From the NCBI GenBank assembly GCA_002344355.1, contig DDTN01000043.1, positions 1-64,000 of the forward strand: 64,000 bases of DNA. The letters are read 5' to 3'. The DNA is from Proteobacteria bacterium UBA2363 (lineage in GTDB: Bacteria > Pseudomonadota > Gammaproteobacteria > Xanthomonadales > UBA2363). Each line of letters begins with the position of its first letter. The first letter of the stretch is position 1. A program made the translations under genes and the position numbers. Below are positions 13,412 through 21,928 of this stretch, one piece after another. Below the pieces are notes generated by a model. The model saw only the letters and a program-made list of their open reading frames with translations. It was not told the origin of the DNA and searched no databases.

Positions 13412-14343
13412 GGCCGGCGGCCGGGCGCCTGCTGGGACAGGTAGGCGAGCATGCGCAGTTCGCGCCGGCCGCGGGTGACCGTGTCCAGGATCAGGCCGGT
13501 GTAGAACGACAGGGTCGCCATCAGCATCAGTCCGGTCGCCAGGATCGCGGTCGGGAAGCGCGGCACCAGGCCGGTGCGCAGCCACTCCAGCACCACCGGG
13601 ATGCCCAGCAGCAGCGCGGCCAGGCCGAGCAGCAGCGCCGCCAGGCCGTGGAACAGCAGCGGCCGCTCGGCCGCGAACAGGCGCAGCATGGTGCGCAGGA
13701 TGCGCCAGCCGTCGCGCCAGGTGCTGAGCTTGCTGTGCGAGCCCTGCGGGCGCTCGAAATAGGGCGTGTCGACCTCGCGCACCGGCATCCGCAGTTCCAG
13801 CGCGTGCACGGTCAGCTCGGTCTCGGTCTCGAAGCCCTCGGACAGGGCCGGGAACGACTTCGCGTAGCGTCGGCTGAAGGCCCGGTAGCCGGACAGGATG
13901 TCCCGGCAGGGCCGCCCGAACAGGCGTGCCAGGAAACCGGTCAGCAGGCGGTTGCCGAAGGCATGGCCGGGGCGGTAGGCGCCCTGGTCGACGGCATGGC
14001 GGGTCGCCACCACCATGTCGGCGCCCTCGGCGAGCACGCCCTCGAGCAGGCGCGGCGCGCTGGCCGCGTCGTAGGTGCCGTCGCCGTCGACCATCAGGTA
14101 GGCGTCGGCGTCGACGTCGGCGAACATGCGCCGGACCACGTTGCCCTTGCCCTGCAGGCTGACCCGCGCGACCCGGGCGCCGGCCGCGCGCGCGAGCTCG
14201 GCGGTGCCGTCGCTGGAGTTGTTGTCGAACACCCATACGGTGGCCTGCGGCAGCGCCGCACGGAAGCCGGCGACCACCCCCTCGATGGTGGCGGCCTCGT
14301 TGTAGCAGGGCACCAGGACGGCAACGCTCGGCGGGGCGCTCAT
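13408..14343 (-). CDS. GT2 glycosyltransferase, polyprenyl-phosphate hexose type
   Basis: 311 residues. The GT-A domain starts with VAVLVPCYNEAATIEGVV, has FDNNSSDGT and the metal site DGD at 86-88, and continues with RHAVDQGAYRPGH and FETETELTVHA typical of dolichol-phosphate-mannose-synthase-like enzymes. Two C-terminal membrane helices (about 240-300) anchor it. It probably charges undecaprenyl phosphate with a sugar for transfer on the periplasmic side. Both ends overlap neighbours by ATGA (mtnA upstream, gtrA downstream), so the three genes form one coupled unit. Confidence 0.9.
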   Translation of the reverse strand: MSAPPSVAVLVPCYNEAATIEGVVAGFRAALPQATVWVFDNNSSDGTAELARAAGARVARVSLQGKGNVVRRMFADVDADAYLMVDGDGTYDAASAPRLLEGVLAEGADMVVATRHAVDQGAYRPGHAFGNRLLTGFLARLFGRPCRDILSGYRAFSRRYAKSFPALSEGFETETELTVHALELRMPVREVDTPYFERPQGSHSKLSTWRDGWRILRTMLRLFAAERPLLFHGLAALLLGLAALLLGIPVVLEWLRTGLVPRFPTAILATGLMLMATLSFYTGLILDTVTRGRRELRMLAYLSQQAPGRRP

Positions 14344-15395
14344 GAGGTCGCCACCAGCAGTGCCGCCAGGTCGCCCGGTTGCGGCCGCTCGACCACGCCC
14401 CGCTCGGTGACGATGGCGTCGATCAGGCCGGCCGGGGTGACGTCGAACACCGGATTCCAGGCGCGCACTCCGGCGGCCGCGGTGGCCTGGCCGCCGAACC
14501 GGGTGACCTCGGCCTCGTCGCGCAGCTCGATCTCGATGGCGCTGCCGTCGGCGATCGACAGGTCGACGGTGCTCGACGGCGCCACCACCATCACCTTGAC
14601 GCCGAAGTGCCGCGCGGCGATCGCCAGCTGCAGGGTGCCGATCTTGTTGGCGGTGTCGCCGTTGGCGGCGATCCGGTCGGCACCGACCACCAGCCAGCGC
14701 ACGGCGCCGCCGGCCATCAGGTGGGCGGCGGCGCTGTCGACCAGCAAGGTGGCCGGAATGCGGTCCTGGGCGAGTTCCCACACGGTCAACCGGGCACCCT
14801 GCAGCCAGGGCCGGGTCTCGCTGGCGTAGACCGCCGACAGCCGCCCCGCCGACCAGGCCGAGCGGATCACGCCCAGCGCGGTGCCGAAGCCGGCGGTGGC
14901 CAGGGAGCCGGTGTTGCAGTGGGTGAGCACGCCGCTGCCGGGGGCGATCAGGCCGGCGCCCAGCTCGCCCATGCGCCGGTTGGCCGCGAGATCCTCGGCT
15001 TCGATGGCGCGCGCCTGCGCCGCCAGGGCCGTGGGGTCGATGACGCCGGCCGCGCGCGCCGCCTGCAGCATGCGGGTCACCGCCCAGGCCAGGTTGACCG
15101 CGGTGGGTCGCGCCGCGATCAGGGTCCGCGCCGGCGCCTCCAGGGCATCGACGCCGGTTTCGCCGCGCGACAGGGCCTGGCTGGCGGCCAGCACCATGCC
15201 CCAGGCGCCGGCGATGCCGATCGCCGGCGCGCCGCGCACCGCCAGGTCGTGGATGGCGGCGGCGACCTCGTCGACGCCGCGGCAGGCCAGGTGGACGACC
15301 TCGCCGGGCAGCCGGCGCTGGTCGAGCAGGCGCAGGTGGTCGCCCTGCCAGGCGATCGGGCGCAGGGTGTCGTGGGGATCGGCGGTCGGGGTCAT
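14340..15395 (-). CDS. S-methyl-5-thioribose-1-phosphate isomerase
   Basis: 351 residues. Catalytic Cys160 in LTHCNTGSLATAG and Asp240 in VGADRIAANGDTANKIGT fall on the same numbers as I recall for the B. subtilis enzyme. RGAPAIGIAGAWG at 54-66 is also typical. It converts methylthioribose-1-phosphate to the ribulose form in methionine salvage. It is the first gene of the mtnA-GT2-gtrA unit. No other salvage gene is in the window. The start at 15395 excludes a long Arg/Ala-rich extension that runs into the next genes. Confidence 0.95.
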   Translation of the reverse strand: MTPTADPHDTLRPIAWQGDHLRLLDQRRLPGEVVHLACRGVDEVAAAIHDLAVRGAPAIGIAGAWGMVLAASQALSRGETGVDALEAPARTLIAARPTAVNLAWAVTRMLQAARAAGVIDPTALAAQARAIEAEDLAANRRMGELGAGLIAPGSGVLTHCNTGSLATAGFGTALGVIRSAWSAGRLSAVYASETRPWLQGARLTVWELAQDRIPATLLVDSAAAHLMAGGAVRWLVVGADRIAANGDTANKIGTLQLAIAARHFGVKVMVVAPSSTVDLSIADGSAIEIELRDEAEVTRFGGQATAAAGVRAWNPVFDVTPAGLIDAIVTERGVVERPQPGDLAALLVATS

Positions 15396-15482
15396 CGGCG
15401 GCAGGGCACGGGTGCGGCGGCGGGCGCATAGAATGCCTGCCCGGTGCCCGGCACGGCAAAACTTTCCAGGAGGACTGTCCCG

Positions 15483-16664
15483 ATGAGCGACTCCCTGCGC
15501 GCCCTGCAGGCCGCCGCCGCCAGCGGCGACCGGGACGCCCAGTTCAGGCTGGGCCTGGTGCTGGCGCGCGCCGGCGATGCCGGCCGGGCCCTGGCCTGGC
15601 ATCGGCGCGCGGCCGCTGCCGGCCATGTCGGTGCCGCCCGGGAGCTCGCCCTGTTCGCGCTGTTCGGCCTGGCCGGCCCGGCCGATCCGGCGGCGGCAAT
15701 GGCCGGGCTGGAGGCCTGCCTGGCCGCAGGCGATACCGAATCCGGCTACTGGCTGGCGGTGGCGAAGTCGGCCGGAGGCGAGGCCGGCACGGACGCGGTG
15801 CAGGTCCTGCTGGCCCGGGCCGCGGCGGCCGGCGATGCCCGCGCCCTGCGCAACCTCGCCCTGTTCCGTGCCGACGCCGGCGACCTCGCCGGAGGCCTGG
15901 CCGGGCTGGCCTGCGCCGCCGCGGCCGGCGACGACCACAGCCGGCGCCTGCTGATCCGGGTGGGCGCCAGCGACACGCCGCCCGCCGACCCGATGCAGGC
16001 GGCGCAAGCGGTCCTGCCCCGGCCCCGGCCGGCGCCGGCGCCGACCGTGCATTGCGGCGATCCGCGCGTCGCCACCTGCGACGCGGTGTTCAGCGCCCTC
16101 GACTGCGCCCACCTGGTCGAGCTCGGCCGACCCACGCTCCAGCCCTCGCAGGTCGTCGATCCGCACAGCGGCAGGGTGCTGCGCGACGACTACCGGAGCT
16201 CGTCGTCGACCGAGCTGGCCGCCTTCGTCGAGGATCCCTGGGCACTGGTGCTGCAGCAGCGGCTGTGCGACCTGCTCCAGGCGCCGCTGGTCAACGCCGA
16301 GTGGCTGTCGCTGCTGCACTACGCGCCCGGCCAGGAATACCGCCCGCACCGCGACTACCTGCCGCCGCCGGCGCTCAGGACGCCGGCCGGCCGGCAGGCG
16401 GGGCAGCGGCGCCACACGGTGTTCGCCTACCTGTGCGATGTCGAGGCCGGCGGCGGCACGGCCTTCCCGGAGCTGGGCATCACCATCGAACCCCGGCTCG
16501 GCCGCGCCGTCGTGTTCGACAACCTCGACGGTGCCGGCGCGCCCGACCCGCGCACCCTGCACGCCGGCCTGCCGGTGCAGGCCGGCGAGAAGTGGCTTGC
16601 CACGCTCTGGCTGCGCGAGCGCGCCCTGCGCCGCGCGCCCGCGGCGACGGTCAGCGCACCCTGA
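15483..16664 (+). CDS. Sel1-like repeat protein fused to a 2OG-Fe(II) prolyl-4-hydroxylase-type oxygenase
   Basis: 393 residues. The ATG has an AGGAGGA site 8 bases upstream. Residues 1-160 form alpha-helical Sel1/TPR-like repeats (A-x2-G-D and L-x-L patterns). Residues 190-380 match the P4H-type double-stranded beta helix: HRD at 289-291 gives the first His and Asp iron ligands, His360 in LHAGLPV the third, and Lys370 in GEKW binds 2-oxoglutarate. By family it hydroxylates a protein or peptide proline, or a related substrate; the repeats probably dock the substrate. It overlaps the convergent DUF3011 gene by 14 bases. The target is unknown. Confidence 0.9.
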   Translation: MSDSLRALQAAAASGDRDAQFRLGLVLARAGDAGRALAWHRRAAAAGHVGAARELALFALFGLAGPADPAAAMAGLEACLAAGDTESGYWLAVAKSAGGEAGTDAVQVLLARAAAAGDARALRNLALFRADAGDLAGGLAGLACAAAAGDDHSRRLLIRVGASDTPPADPMQAAQAVLPRPRPAPAPTVHCGDPRVATCDAVFSALDCAHLVELGRPTLQPSQVVDPHSGRVLRDDYRSSSSTELAAFVEDPWALVLQQRLCDLLQAPLVNAEWLSLLHYAPGQEYRPHRDYLPPPALRTPAGRQAGQRRHTVFAYLCDVEAGGGTAFPELGITIEPRLGRAVVFDNLDGAGAPDPRTLHAGLPVQAGEKWLATLWLRERALRRAPAATVSAP

Positions 16665-17214
16665 ATTCGCCCGCGCAGCCGCCGTCGACCCAGATGCCGC
16701 GGCGGTCCCAGCCCCAGGTGCGGCCGAATTCGCAGCGCGTCCGGCTGGTCTGGCGGACCAGGTCGACGCCGCGCCGGCCGACCCGCACCGGACACATCCG
16801 GTAGCGATAGCGGTCCGATTCGCAGCGAACGATCTCGCCCTGCCCGCCCCAGCCCGGCCCGCCGCCCGGCGGAGGCGGCAGCGGCGGACGCGGCGGCAGC
16901 GGCGGCCCGCCGCCCGGACGGCGCACCTCGAAGTCGCCGTTGCAGCCCTGGCTGACCCAGATGCCGCGACCGTCCCAGCCCCAGGTGCGGCCCTCCACGC
17001 AGGAGGCGCCGGGCAACTGGCTGACCAGGAACACCTCCGACCCCCGCGGCACCGGGACCGGACACAGGGTCCGGCCGGCGCCGCGGGATTCGCAGCGGAT
17101 CGCCGAGCCGGACTCGCCCCAGCCGCGCTGGGCCTGGGCGACATCGGGGGCCAGGAGCGCAGCCGCTGCGGCTCCCGCAACCAGGATCACGAGGTGGATG
17201 GGACGCGATGGCAT
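16651..17214 (-). CDS. Exported protein with two DUF3011 domains
   Basis: 187 residues. The chosen ATG gives a signal peptide (MPSRPIHLVILVAGAAAAAL..., cleavage near AQA). Two copies of a Cys-containing module follow, each with IRCES/VRCES and GRTWGWD-RGIWV (about 38-95 and 128-187), separated by a Pro/Gly linker (about 96-125). The pattern matches DUF3011, a family of unknown function found in periplasmic proteins. Cysteines probably pair within each module. The heptamer array lies 50 bases upstream of its start, so it may sit in the promoter region. Confidence 0.85.
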   Translation of the reverse strand: MPSRPIHLVILVAGAAAAALLAPDVAQAQRGWGESGSAIRCESRGAGRTLCPVPVPRGSEVFLVSQLPGASCVEGRTWGWDGRGIWVSQGCNGDFEVRRPGGGPPLPPRPPLPPPPGGGPGWGGQGEIVRCESDRYRYRMCPVRVGRRGVDLVRQTSRTRCEFGRTWGWDRRGIWVDGGCAGEFRVR

Positions 17215-17263
17215 GGCGAGCTCCTGCGTTGATGGATACCTGGTGCCGGGTGGTGCGCAATAC

Positions 17264-17333
17264 TGCGTGCTGCGTGATGCGTGCTGCGTGCTGCGTGATG
17301 CGTGATGCGTGATGCGTGATGCGTGCTGCATGC
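17264..17333. repeat. Heptamer array, 10 units
   Basis: Ten 7-base units, TGCGTGC or TGCGTGA (last unit TGCATGC), between the DUF3011 gene start and tRNA-Val. It differs in sequence from the heptamer array at 6488 but has the same unit length and two-variant structure. The flanks to 17398 show nothing else recognisable. Confidence 0.95.
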
Positions 17334-17398
17334 TGCGGCCCATGCTGCATGGACCGGGATGAACGGCCGCAGGCGAAGCGCTCCGGGTACCGGCGCCC

Positions 17399-17427
17399 TT
17401 GACCGGACCGGCGCCTGTGCCTATGCT
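17399..17427 (+). promoter_or_regulatory. Sigma-70 promoter of tRNA-Val
   Basis: TTGACC (17399-17404) and TATGCT (17422-17427) are separated by exactly 17 bases, the best promoter in the window. The predicted start near 17434 is followed by a C-rich stretch and leaves a leader of about a dozen bases before the tRNA. A G+C-rich discriminator is typical of stringently controlled stable-RNA promoters. Confidence 0.75.
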
Positions 17428-17446
17428 TCGCCCCCCACCTCACGGC

Positions 17447-17521
17447 GGGCGGTTAGCTCAGCGGTAGAGCATTGCCTTCACACGGCAAGGGTCGTAGGTT
17501 CGATCCCTACACCGCCCACCA
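17447..17521 (+). tRNA. tRNA-Val (anticodon CAC), CCA encoded
   Basis: Acceptor arms GGGCGGT and ACCGCCC pair fully; discriminator A and CCA are encoded at 17518-17521. The D arm (GCTCAGCGGTAGAGC), the anticodon stem TTGCC/GGCAA with loop TTCACAC, and the T arm with TTCGATC are all regular. Anticodon CAC reads GTG, a dominant Val codon in such G+C-rich genes. No integrase or attachment duplication is seen next to it. Confidence 0.98.
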
Positions 17522-17613
17522 TCCGGAAACCCCCCTTCTCCGAGCGCACGACTGCCAGCCCTGGCGGCAGCACCCTGCCCGGCGACGGATCCCCGGCAGG
17601 GTGCGATCCGGGT

Positions 17614-19059
17614 TCACTGCCCGGCATCGGCCGCTTGCAGCGCCCCTTCGAAACCGTCCGCGAAGATGGTGTCGTCGACCGTGACCGGCAGCAGCACCTC
17701 GCCGAAATGGCGGCCGCCGCCGGTGTAGACCTGGGTGCTGGTCTGGCTGGCGACGTCGTAGACGTGCACGCCGCTGGCGTTGCTCCACAGGATGTTGCCG
17801 TTGGCGAGCTGGTAGACGCCCCGGCCGCCGGAGGCCGGGAAGCTGGACAGCAGCGCGCCGGTGGCGGCATCCAGGCGGACCACGGTGTTGCTCGAGAACC
17901 CGGCGGCCAGGACGTCGCCGTTGCCGGCGATGGCCATCTGCTGGGCGAAGTTCAGCGCGGTCGTGTTGTGGAAGGTGCCCAGGCTGGCGCCGGCGTCGTC
18001 GTAGCGGTGGATGTCGTCGTTGGCGTTGCTGTTGGCGACCAGCACGTCGTCCTCGCGGACCAGGATCGCGAACGGGCTGGAGCTGGTCGCGGCGGTGCCG
18101 ATCGAACCCAGCACGGTGCCGGTCGGGCTGATCCGCACCAGGGCCGCCCCCGGGGCGCCGTTGGCCGTGCCGGCGTTGGTCAGCCACACCTCGTCGCCGA
18201 CGATCGCCATGCCGCGGATGTTGTCCAGGCCGCCGGTCGGACCGCCGCCGATCTGGCCCAGGAAGGCGCCATCGAGGTCGAAGCGGGCGACCCGGTCGCC
18301 GATCTGTTCGGAGACCCACAATTCCCCGCCGACCTGGACGACATGGATCGGCGTGCCGGCCTGCAGCGGGAACCAGTCGTCATCGACCAGGGCGCCGCTT
18401 TCCGGGTCGAACAGCACCATGCGGTTGTTGACGCTGTCCGGCATCGCCACGCGCAGGACGTCGCCGGGACCGCCGGCGACCTCGGCGCGCACCGTCACGC
18501 CGTTGAACACGGTGGAGTTGTTCCAGGAACCGCCGCCATCGGCGGAGAACCGGTAGCCCTCGAAGCTCACGCCGTCGGCGGTGGGCGGGGTGTTCGGGAT
18601 CAGCGCCCGCCAGACCAGGCTCTGCGTGGTGGAGGGCCCCTTGAACACCACCCAGTACCGCGTTCCGGGATCCAGAACGACGCCGCCCGAAACGGGCGCA
18701 ACCGTCACCTCGGTCGGTCCCAGGTTGTCCGCGATCGGGGCATCTTCGAAGTCGTACAGCACCGCGCCGGGGTTGCCCGCGGCGTCGACGTGCAGGGAGG
18801 CCGACAGCACCGATGCCGGCGTGGTGTTGCTGAGCAGCACGGTGGCCGACAGCAGGCGCAGCGGCTCGGCGCCGGTGGTGAAGCCGAGGCCCTTCTGGCG
18901 GTTGACCGCGTCGATGCCCAACCCCAGGTTGGTGCTGCTCACCGGGTCCGCGGGGGTGCCGGGCAGGTTGTTGAGGATGATCAGGGTCTGCGCCCGGGCT
19001 GCCGTGGCCAGCAGCGCCAGCACCAGCGCGACAATCGGAACCAGCCTGCGAATGGACAT
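17614..19059 (-). CDS. Exported propeller-like protein with C-terminal IFADGFE tag
   Basis: 481 residues. ATG at 19059 has an AGGGGAGA site and gives a clean signal peptide ending ARAQ near residue 24. Residues about 50-210 resemble a beta-sandwich of the choice-of-anchor kind (DPGTRYWVVFKG, VWRALIPNT). Residues about 220-450 hold repeated NHL/SMP-30-like blades such as ELWVSEQIGDRVARFDLDG and NIRGMAIVGDEVWLTNAG. The C-terminus carries IFADGFE at 465-471 followed by ten residues. Function unknown; the blades suggest binding rather than catalysis. The tag is shared with other exported proteins of this window. Confidence 0.85.
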   Translation of the reverse strand: MSIRRLVPIVALVLALLATAARAQTLIILNNLPGTPADPVSSTNLGLGIDAVNRQKGLGFTTGAEPLRLLSATVLLSNTTPASVLSASLHVDAAGNPGAVLYDFEDAPIADNLGPTEVTVAPVSGGVVLDPGTRYWVVFKGPSTTQSLVWRALIPNTPPTADGVSFEGYRFSADGGGSWNNSTVFNGVTVRAEVAGGPGDVLRVAMPDSVNNRMVLFDPESGALVDDDWFPLQAGTPIHVVQVGGELWVSEQIGDRVARFDLDGAFLGQIGGGPTGGLDNIRGMAIVGDEVWLTNAGTANGAPGAALVRISPTGTVLGSIGTAATSSSPFAILVREDDVLVANSNANDDIHRYDDAGASLGTFHNTTALNFAQQMAIAGNGDVLAAGFSSNTVVRLDAATGALLSSFPASGGRGVYQLANGNILWSNASGVHVYDVASQTSTQVYTGGGRHFGEVLLPVTVDDTIFADGFEGALQAADAGQ

Positions 19060-19249
19060 TGTTCTCCCCTCGGACGGAACCAGACGTCCCCATACCATCA
19101 CGCCAATCGATCCGTCAACCTCGCCCGACCCTCCGATCCGGGCGGCCCCTGCGCCCTGCCCCTGCGCCCCGCCCCATCGGGGCTCCCCTCGGCATCGTCC
19201 AGCGGCCACGCCCCCTCCCCCGGCCGGGGAGCCTCCGGACCGCACCGGC

Positions 19250-19255
19250 TATACT
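19250..19255 (+). promoter_or_regulatory. Possible -10 element for the ALDH7 gene
   Basis: TATACT, 55 bases upstream of the start at 19310. No convincing -35. The rest of 19060-19309 is C-rich with a short GCCCCATCGGGGC hairpin near 19173. Confidence 0.35.
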
Positions 19256-19309
19256 TACCGGCTGGCCGCCACGACGGCCCACGCACGCCTCACAAAAGGA
19301 CCTTCCGTC

Positions 19310-20839
19310 ATGGACTCCCTGCTCAAGCGACTCGGCCTGGCCGCCGACAATTCCGGCACCTACCTCGGCAACGGCGAGTGGTCGAAGACCACCGACGCCG
19401 GCGTCATCGAGTCGGTCAACCCGACCAGCAACCAGCCGATCGCCCGGGTCCACGCCAGCAGCCAGGGCGACTACGAGACCCTCGTCAAGCGCGCCCAGGC
19501 CGCCTTCGAAGTCTGGCGCACCACGCCGGCGCCGCGCCGCGGCGAGGCCGTGCGCCTGTGCGGCGAGGCGCTGCGCGCCCACAAGGACGCGCTCGGCACC
19601 CTGGTCGCCGCCGAGATGGGCAAGATCAAGGCCGAGGGCGACGGCGAGGTCCAGGAGATGATCGACATCGCCGACTTCGCGGTCGGCCAGTCGCGCATGC
19701 TGTACGGCCTGACCATGCACTCCGAGCGCCCCGGCCACCGGATGTACGAGCAGTGGCACCCGATCGGCCTGGTCGGCATCATCTCGGCGTTCAACTTCCC
19801 GGTCGCGGTGTGGAGCTGGAACGCGTTCCTGGCCGCGGTGTGCGGCGACGTCTGCATCTGGAAGCCGTCGCCGAAGACGCCGCTGACCGCGGTGGCGACC
19901 ATGAAGATCTGCAACGAGGCGCTGCGCAAGGGCGGCTTCCCCGACATCTTCTTCCTGTTCAACGACGCCGGCACCGAGCTGGCGCAGCGCTTCGTCGACG
20001 ACCACCGCATCCCGCTGGTCAGCTTCACCGGCTCGACCGCGGTCGGCCGCACCGTCGGCGAGCGCGTCGCCCGGCGCATGGGCCGCTCGCTGCTGGAGCT
20101 GGGCGGCAACAACGCCATCGTCCTGCACGAGAGCGCCGACCTGAAGCTGGCGATCCCGGCGATCGTGTTCGGCGCGGTCGGCACCGCCGGCCAGCGCTGC
20201 ACCACCACCCGCCGCCTGATCGTCCACGAGTCGCTGCACGACGAGGTGGTCGCGAAGCTGGCCGCCGCCTACGCCCAGGTCGAGAAGAAGATCGGCGACC
20301 CCACCGACCCGGCCACCCTGATGGGCCCGCTGATCGACCAGGATTCGGTGCGCCGCTACCTGGACGCCGTGGCCAGGGCCAGGGCCGCCGGCGGCACCGT
20401 GGTGACCGGCGGCGAGGCGATCGACCGCCCCGGCAACTTCGTGCGCCCGACCCTCGTCACCGGCGTCGCCAACGACGCCGAGGTGATCCAGACCGAGACC
20501 TTCGCGCCGATCCTGTACGTGATCCCGTACAAGGACCTCGACGAGGCGATCGCCCTGCACAACGCCGTACCGCAGGGCCTGAGCTCGTCGATCTTCGCCA
20601 CCGACCTGCGCGCCGCCGAGCGCTTCCTGTCGGCGGCCGGTTCGGACTGCGGCATCGCCAACGTCAACATCGGCACCTCCGGCGCCGAGATCGGCGGCGC
20701 CTTCGGCGGCGAGAAGGAGACCGGCGGCGGCCGCGAGTCCGGCTCGGATGCCTGGAAGGTCTACATGCGCCGGCAGACCAACACCATCAACTACTCGCAC
20801 GCGCTGCCGCTGGCGCAGGGCATCAAGTTCGACTTCTGA
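19310..20839 (+). CDS. Aldehyde dehydrogenase, ALDH7 family (aminoadipate semialdehyde / piperideine-6-carboxylate dehydrogenase)
   Basis: 509 residues, with AAAAGGA 9 bases before the ATG. The catalytic Cys297 lies in GTAGQRCTTTRR and the general base Glu263 in LLELGGNNA, both spelled as in antiquitin (ALDH7) enzymes. SAFNFPVAVWSWN is the nucleotide-site loop and KETGGGRESGSDAWK the C-terminal signature. It oxidises 2-aminoadipate-6-semialdehyde to 2-aminoadipate in lysine breakdown with NAD+. The window also holds a glutaryl-CoA dehydrogenase for a later stage of lysine catabolism, 20 kb away. The symbol amaB would be reasonable, but I leave it open. Confidence 0.93.
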   Translation: MDSLLKRLGLAADNSGTYLGNGEWSKTTDAGVIESVNPTSNQPIARVHASSQGDYETLVKRAQAAFEVWRTTPAPRRGEAVRLCGEALRAHKDALGTLVAAEMGKIKAEGDGEVQEMIDIADFAVGQSRMLYGLTMHSERPGHRMYEQWHPIGLVGIISAFNFPVAVWSWNAFLAAVCGDVCIWKPSPKTPLTAVATMKICNEALRKGGFPDIFFLFNDAGTELAQRFVDDHRIPLVSFTGSTAVGRTVGERVARRMGRSLLELGGNNAIVLHESADLKLAIPAIVFGAVGTAGQRCTTTRRLIVHESLHDEVVAKLAAAYAQVEKKIGDPTDPATLMGPLIDQDSVRRYLDAVARARAAGGTVVTGGEAIDRPGNFVRPTLVTGVANDAEVIQTETFAPILYVIPYKDLDEAIALHNAVPQGLSSSIFATDLRAAERFLSAAGSDCGIANVNIGTSGAEIGGAFGGEKETGGGRESGSDAWKVYMRRQTNTINYSHALPLAQGIKFDF

Positions 20840-20846
20840 CGCGCCC

Positions 20847-20881
20847 GGATGGGGGCGGCGAGCGCCTGCCCGCCCCCATCC
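20847..20881. terminator. Hairpin between ALDH7 and pyrD
   Basis: A 12-bp perfect stem (GGATGGGGGCGG and complement) with an 11-base loop begins 8 bases after the ALDH stop. There is no T run. It probably separates the ALDH transcript from pyrD-murB. Confidence 0.5.
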
Positions 20882-20914
20882 CGCCAACGCCCCCGCCGCC
20901 CCCGCCTTCCGCCC

Positions 20915-21928
20915 ATGTATTCCCTGCTGCGGCCGCTGCTGTTCTCGCTGGATGCCGAGCGCGCCCACGACGCCACGTTGGCGCTGCTGCGCGGCGGCCA
21001 CCGGCTGGGGCTGGTTCGCCAGGCGATCGAGCCGCTGCCGGTGCGGGCGTTCGGCATCGACTTCCCCAACCCGGTCGGCCTGGCCGCCGGCCTGGACAAG
21101 AACGGCGCCTGCATCGACGCGCTGGCGGCGCTGGGCTTCGGCTTCATCGAGGTCGGCACGGTCACGCCGCGGGCGCAGCCGGGCAATCCGCGGCCTCGCC
21201 TGTTCCGGCTGCCCGAACAGCAGGCGGTGATCAACCGCTTCGGCTTCAACAACCTGGGCGTCGACGCCCTGGTCGCCAACGTCGAGCGCGCGCGCTTCCG
21301 CGGCGTGCTCGGCATCAACATCGGCCGCAACAAGGACACCGCCAACGAGGACGCGGTGCGCGACTACGTGCACTGCATGGAGCGCGTCTACCCGCTGGCC
21401 TCCTACATCACCGTCAACATCTCCTCGCCGAACACCCAGGGGCTGCGCGACCTGCAGCAGGAGGCCACCCTGCGCCGCTTCGTCGAGATCCTGCGCGGGC
21501 ACCAGGAACGCCTGGCCAGCCAGCACGGCCGGCGCGTGCCGATGCTGGTCAAGCTCGCCCCGGACCTGGACACCGCCGCCCTGGACGGCGTCGCCGCGGC
21601 GATGCTGGCGGCGCGTCCGGACGGCCTGATCCTGACCAACACCACGGTCGGCCGCGCGGGCGTCGAGCAGCATCCGCTGGCCGGCCAGGCCGGCGGCCTG
21701 TCCGGGCGGCCACTGATGGGCCCGGCGACCGCCGTGCTGCAGGGCATGCGCGACCGGGTCGGCGACGAGCTGCCCCTGGTCGGCGTCGGCGGCATCACCC
21801 GCGGCGCCGACGCGGTCGCCAAGCTCGCCGCCGGCGCCTGCCTGGTGCAGTGCTACACCGGCCTGGTCTACCGGGGCCCGGCCCTGGTCCGCGATTGCGT
21901 CGAGGCGATCCGCGCCCGCCGCGCATGA
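20915..21928 (+). CDS. Dihydroorotate dehydrogenase (quinone), class 2
   Basis: 337 residues. The N-terminal helix that contacts the membrane (MYSLLRPLLFSLDAERAHD) marks class 2. FMN-site motifs are visible: NPVGLAAGLDKNG, INRFGFNNLG, and the catalytic-Ser region NISSPNTQGLRDLQ, with GVGGI near the end. It makes orotate in pyrimidine synthesis and passes electrons to quinone. Its stop overlaps the murB ATG (ATGA), so the two genes are coupled. Confidence 0.96.
   Translation: MYSLLRPLLFSLDAERAHDATLALLRGGHRLGLVRQAIEPLPVRAFGIDFPNPVGLAAGLDKNGACIDALAALGFGFIEVGTVTPRAQPGNPRPRLFRLPEQQAVINRFGFNNLGVDALVANVERARFRGVLGINIGRNKDTANEDAVRDYVHCMERVYPLASYITVNISSPNTQGLRDLQQEATLRRFVEILRGHQERLASQHGRRVPMLVKLAPDLDTAALDGVAAAMLAARPDGLILTNTTVGRAGVEQHPLAGQAGGLSGRPLMGPATAVLQGMRDRVGDELPLVGVGGITRGADAVAKLAAGACLVQCYTGLVYRGPALVRDCVEAIRARRA

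Noticed and set aside
17447..17521. tRNA-Val as an integration site for a genomic island
   Set aside because: No duplicated tRNA 3' end, integrase or change in gene type or base composition nearby.
17323..21924. 5' part of an 1876-residue open frame reaching murB
   Set aside because: Only the last 342 codons are real (murB); the rest is read-through of tRNA, antisense and out-of-frame sequence.
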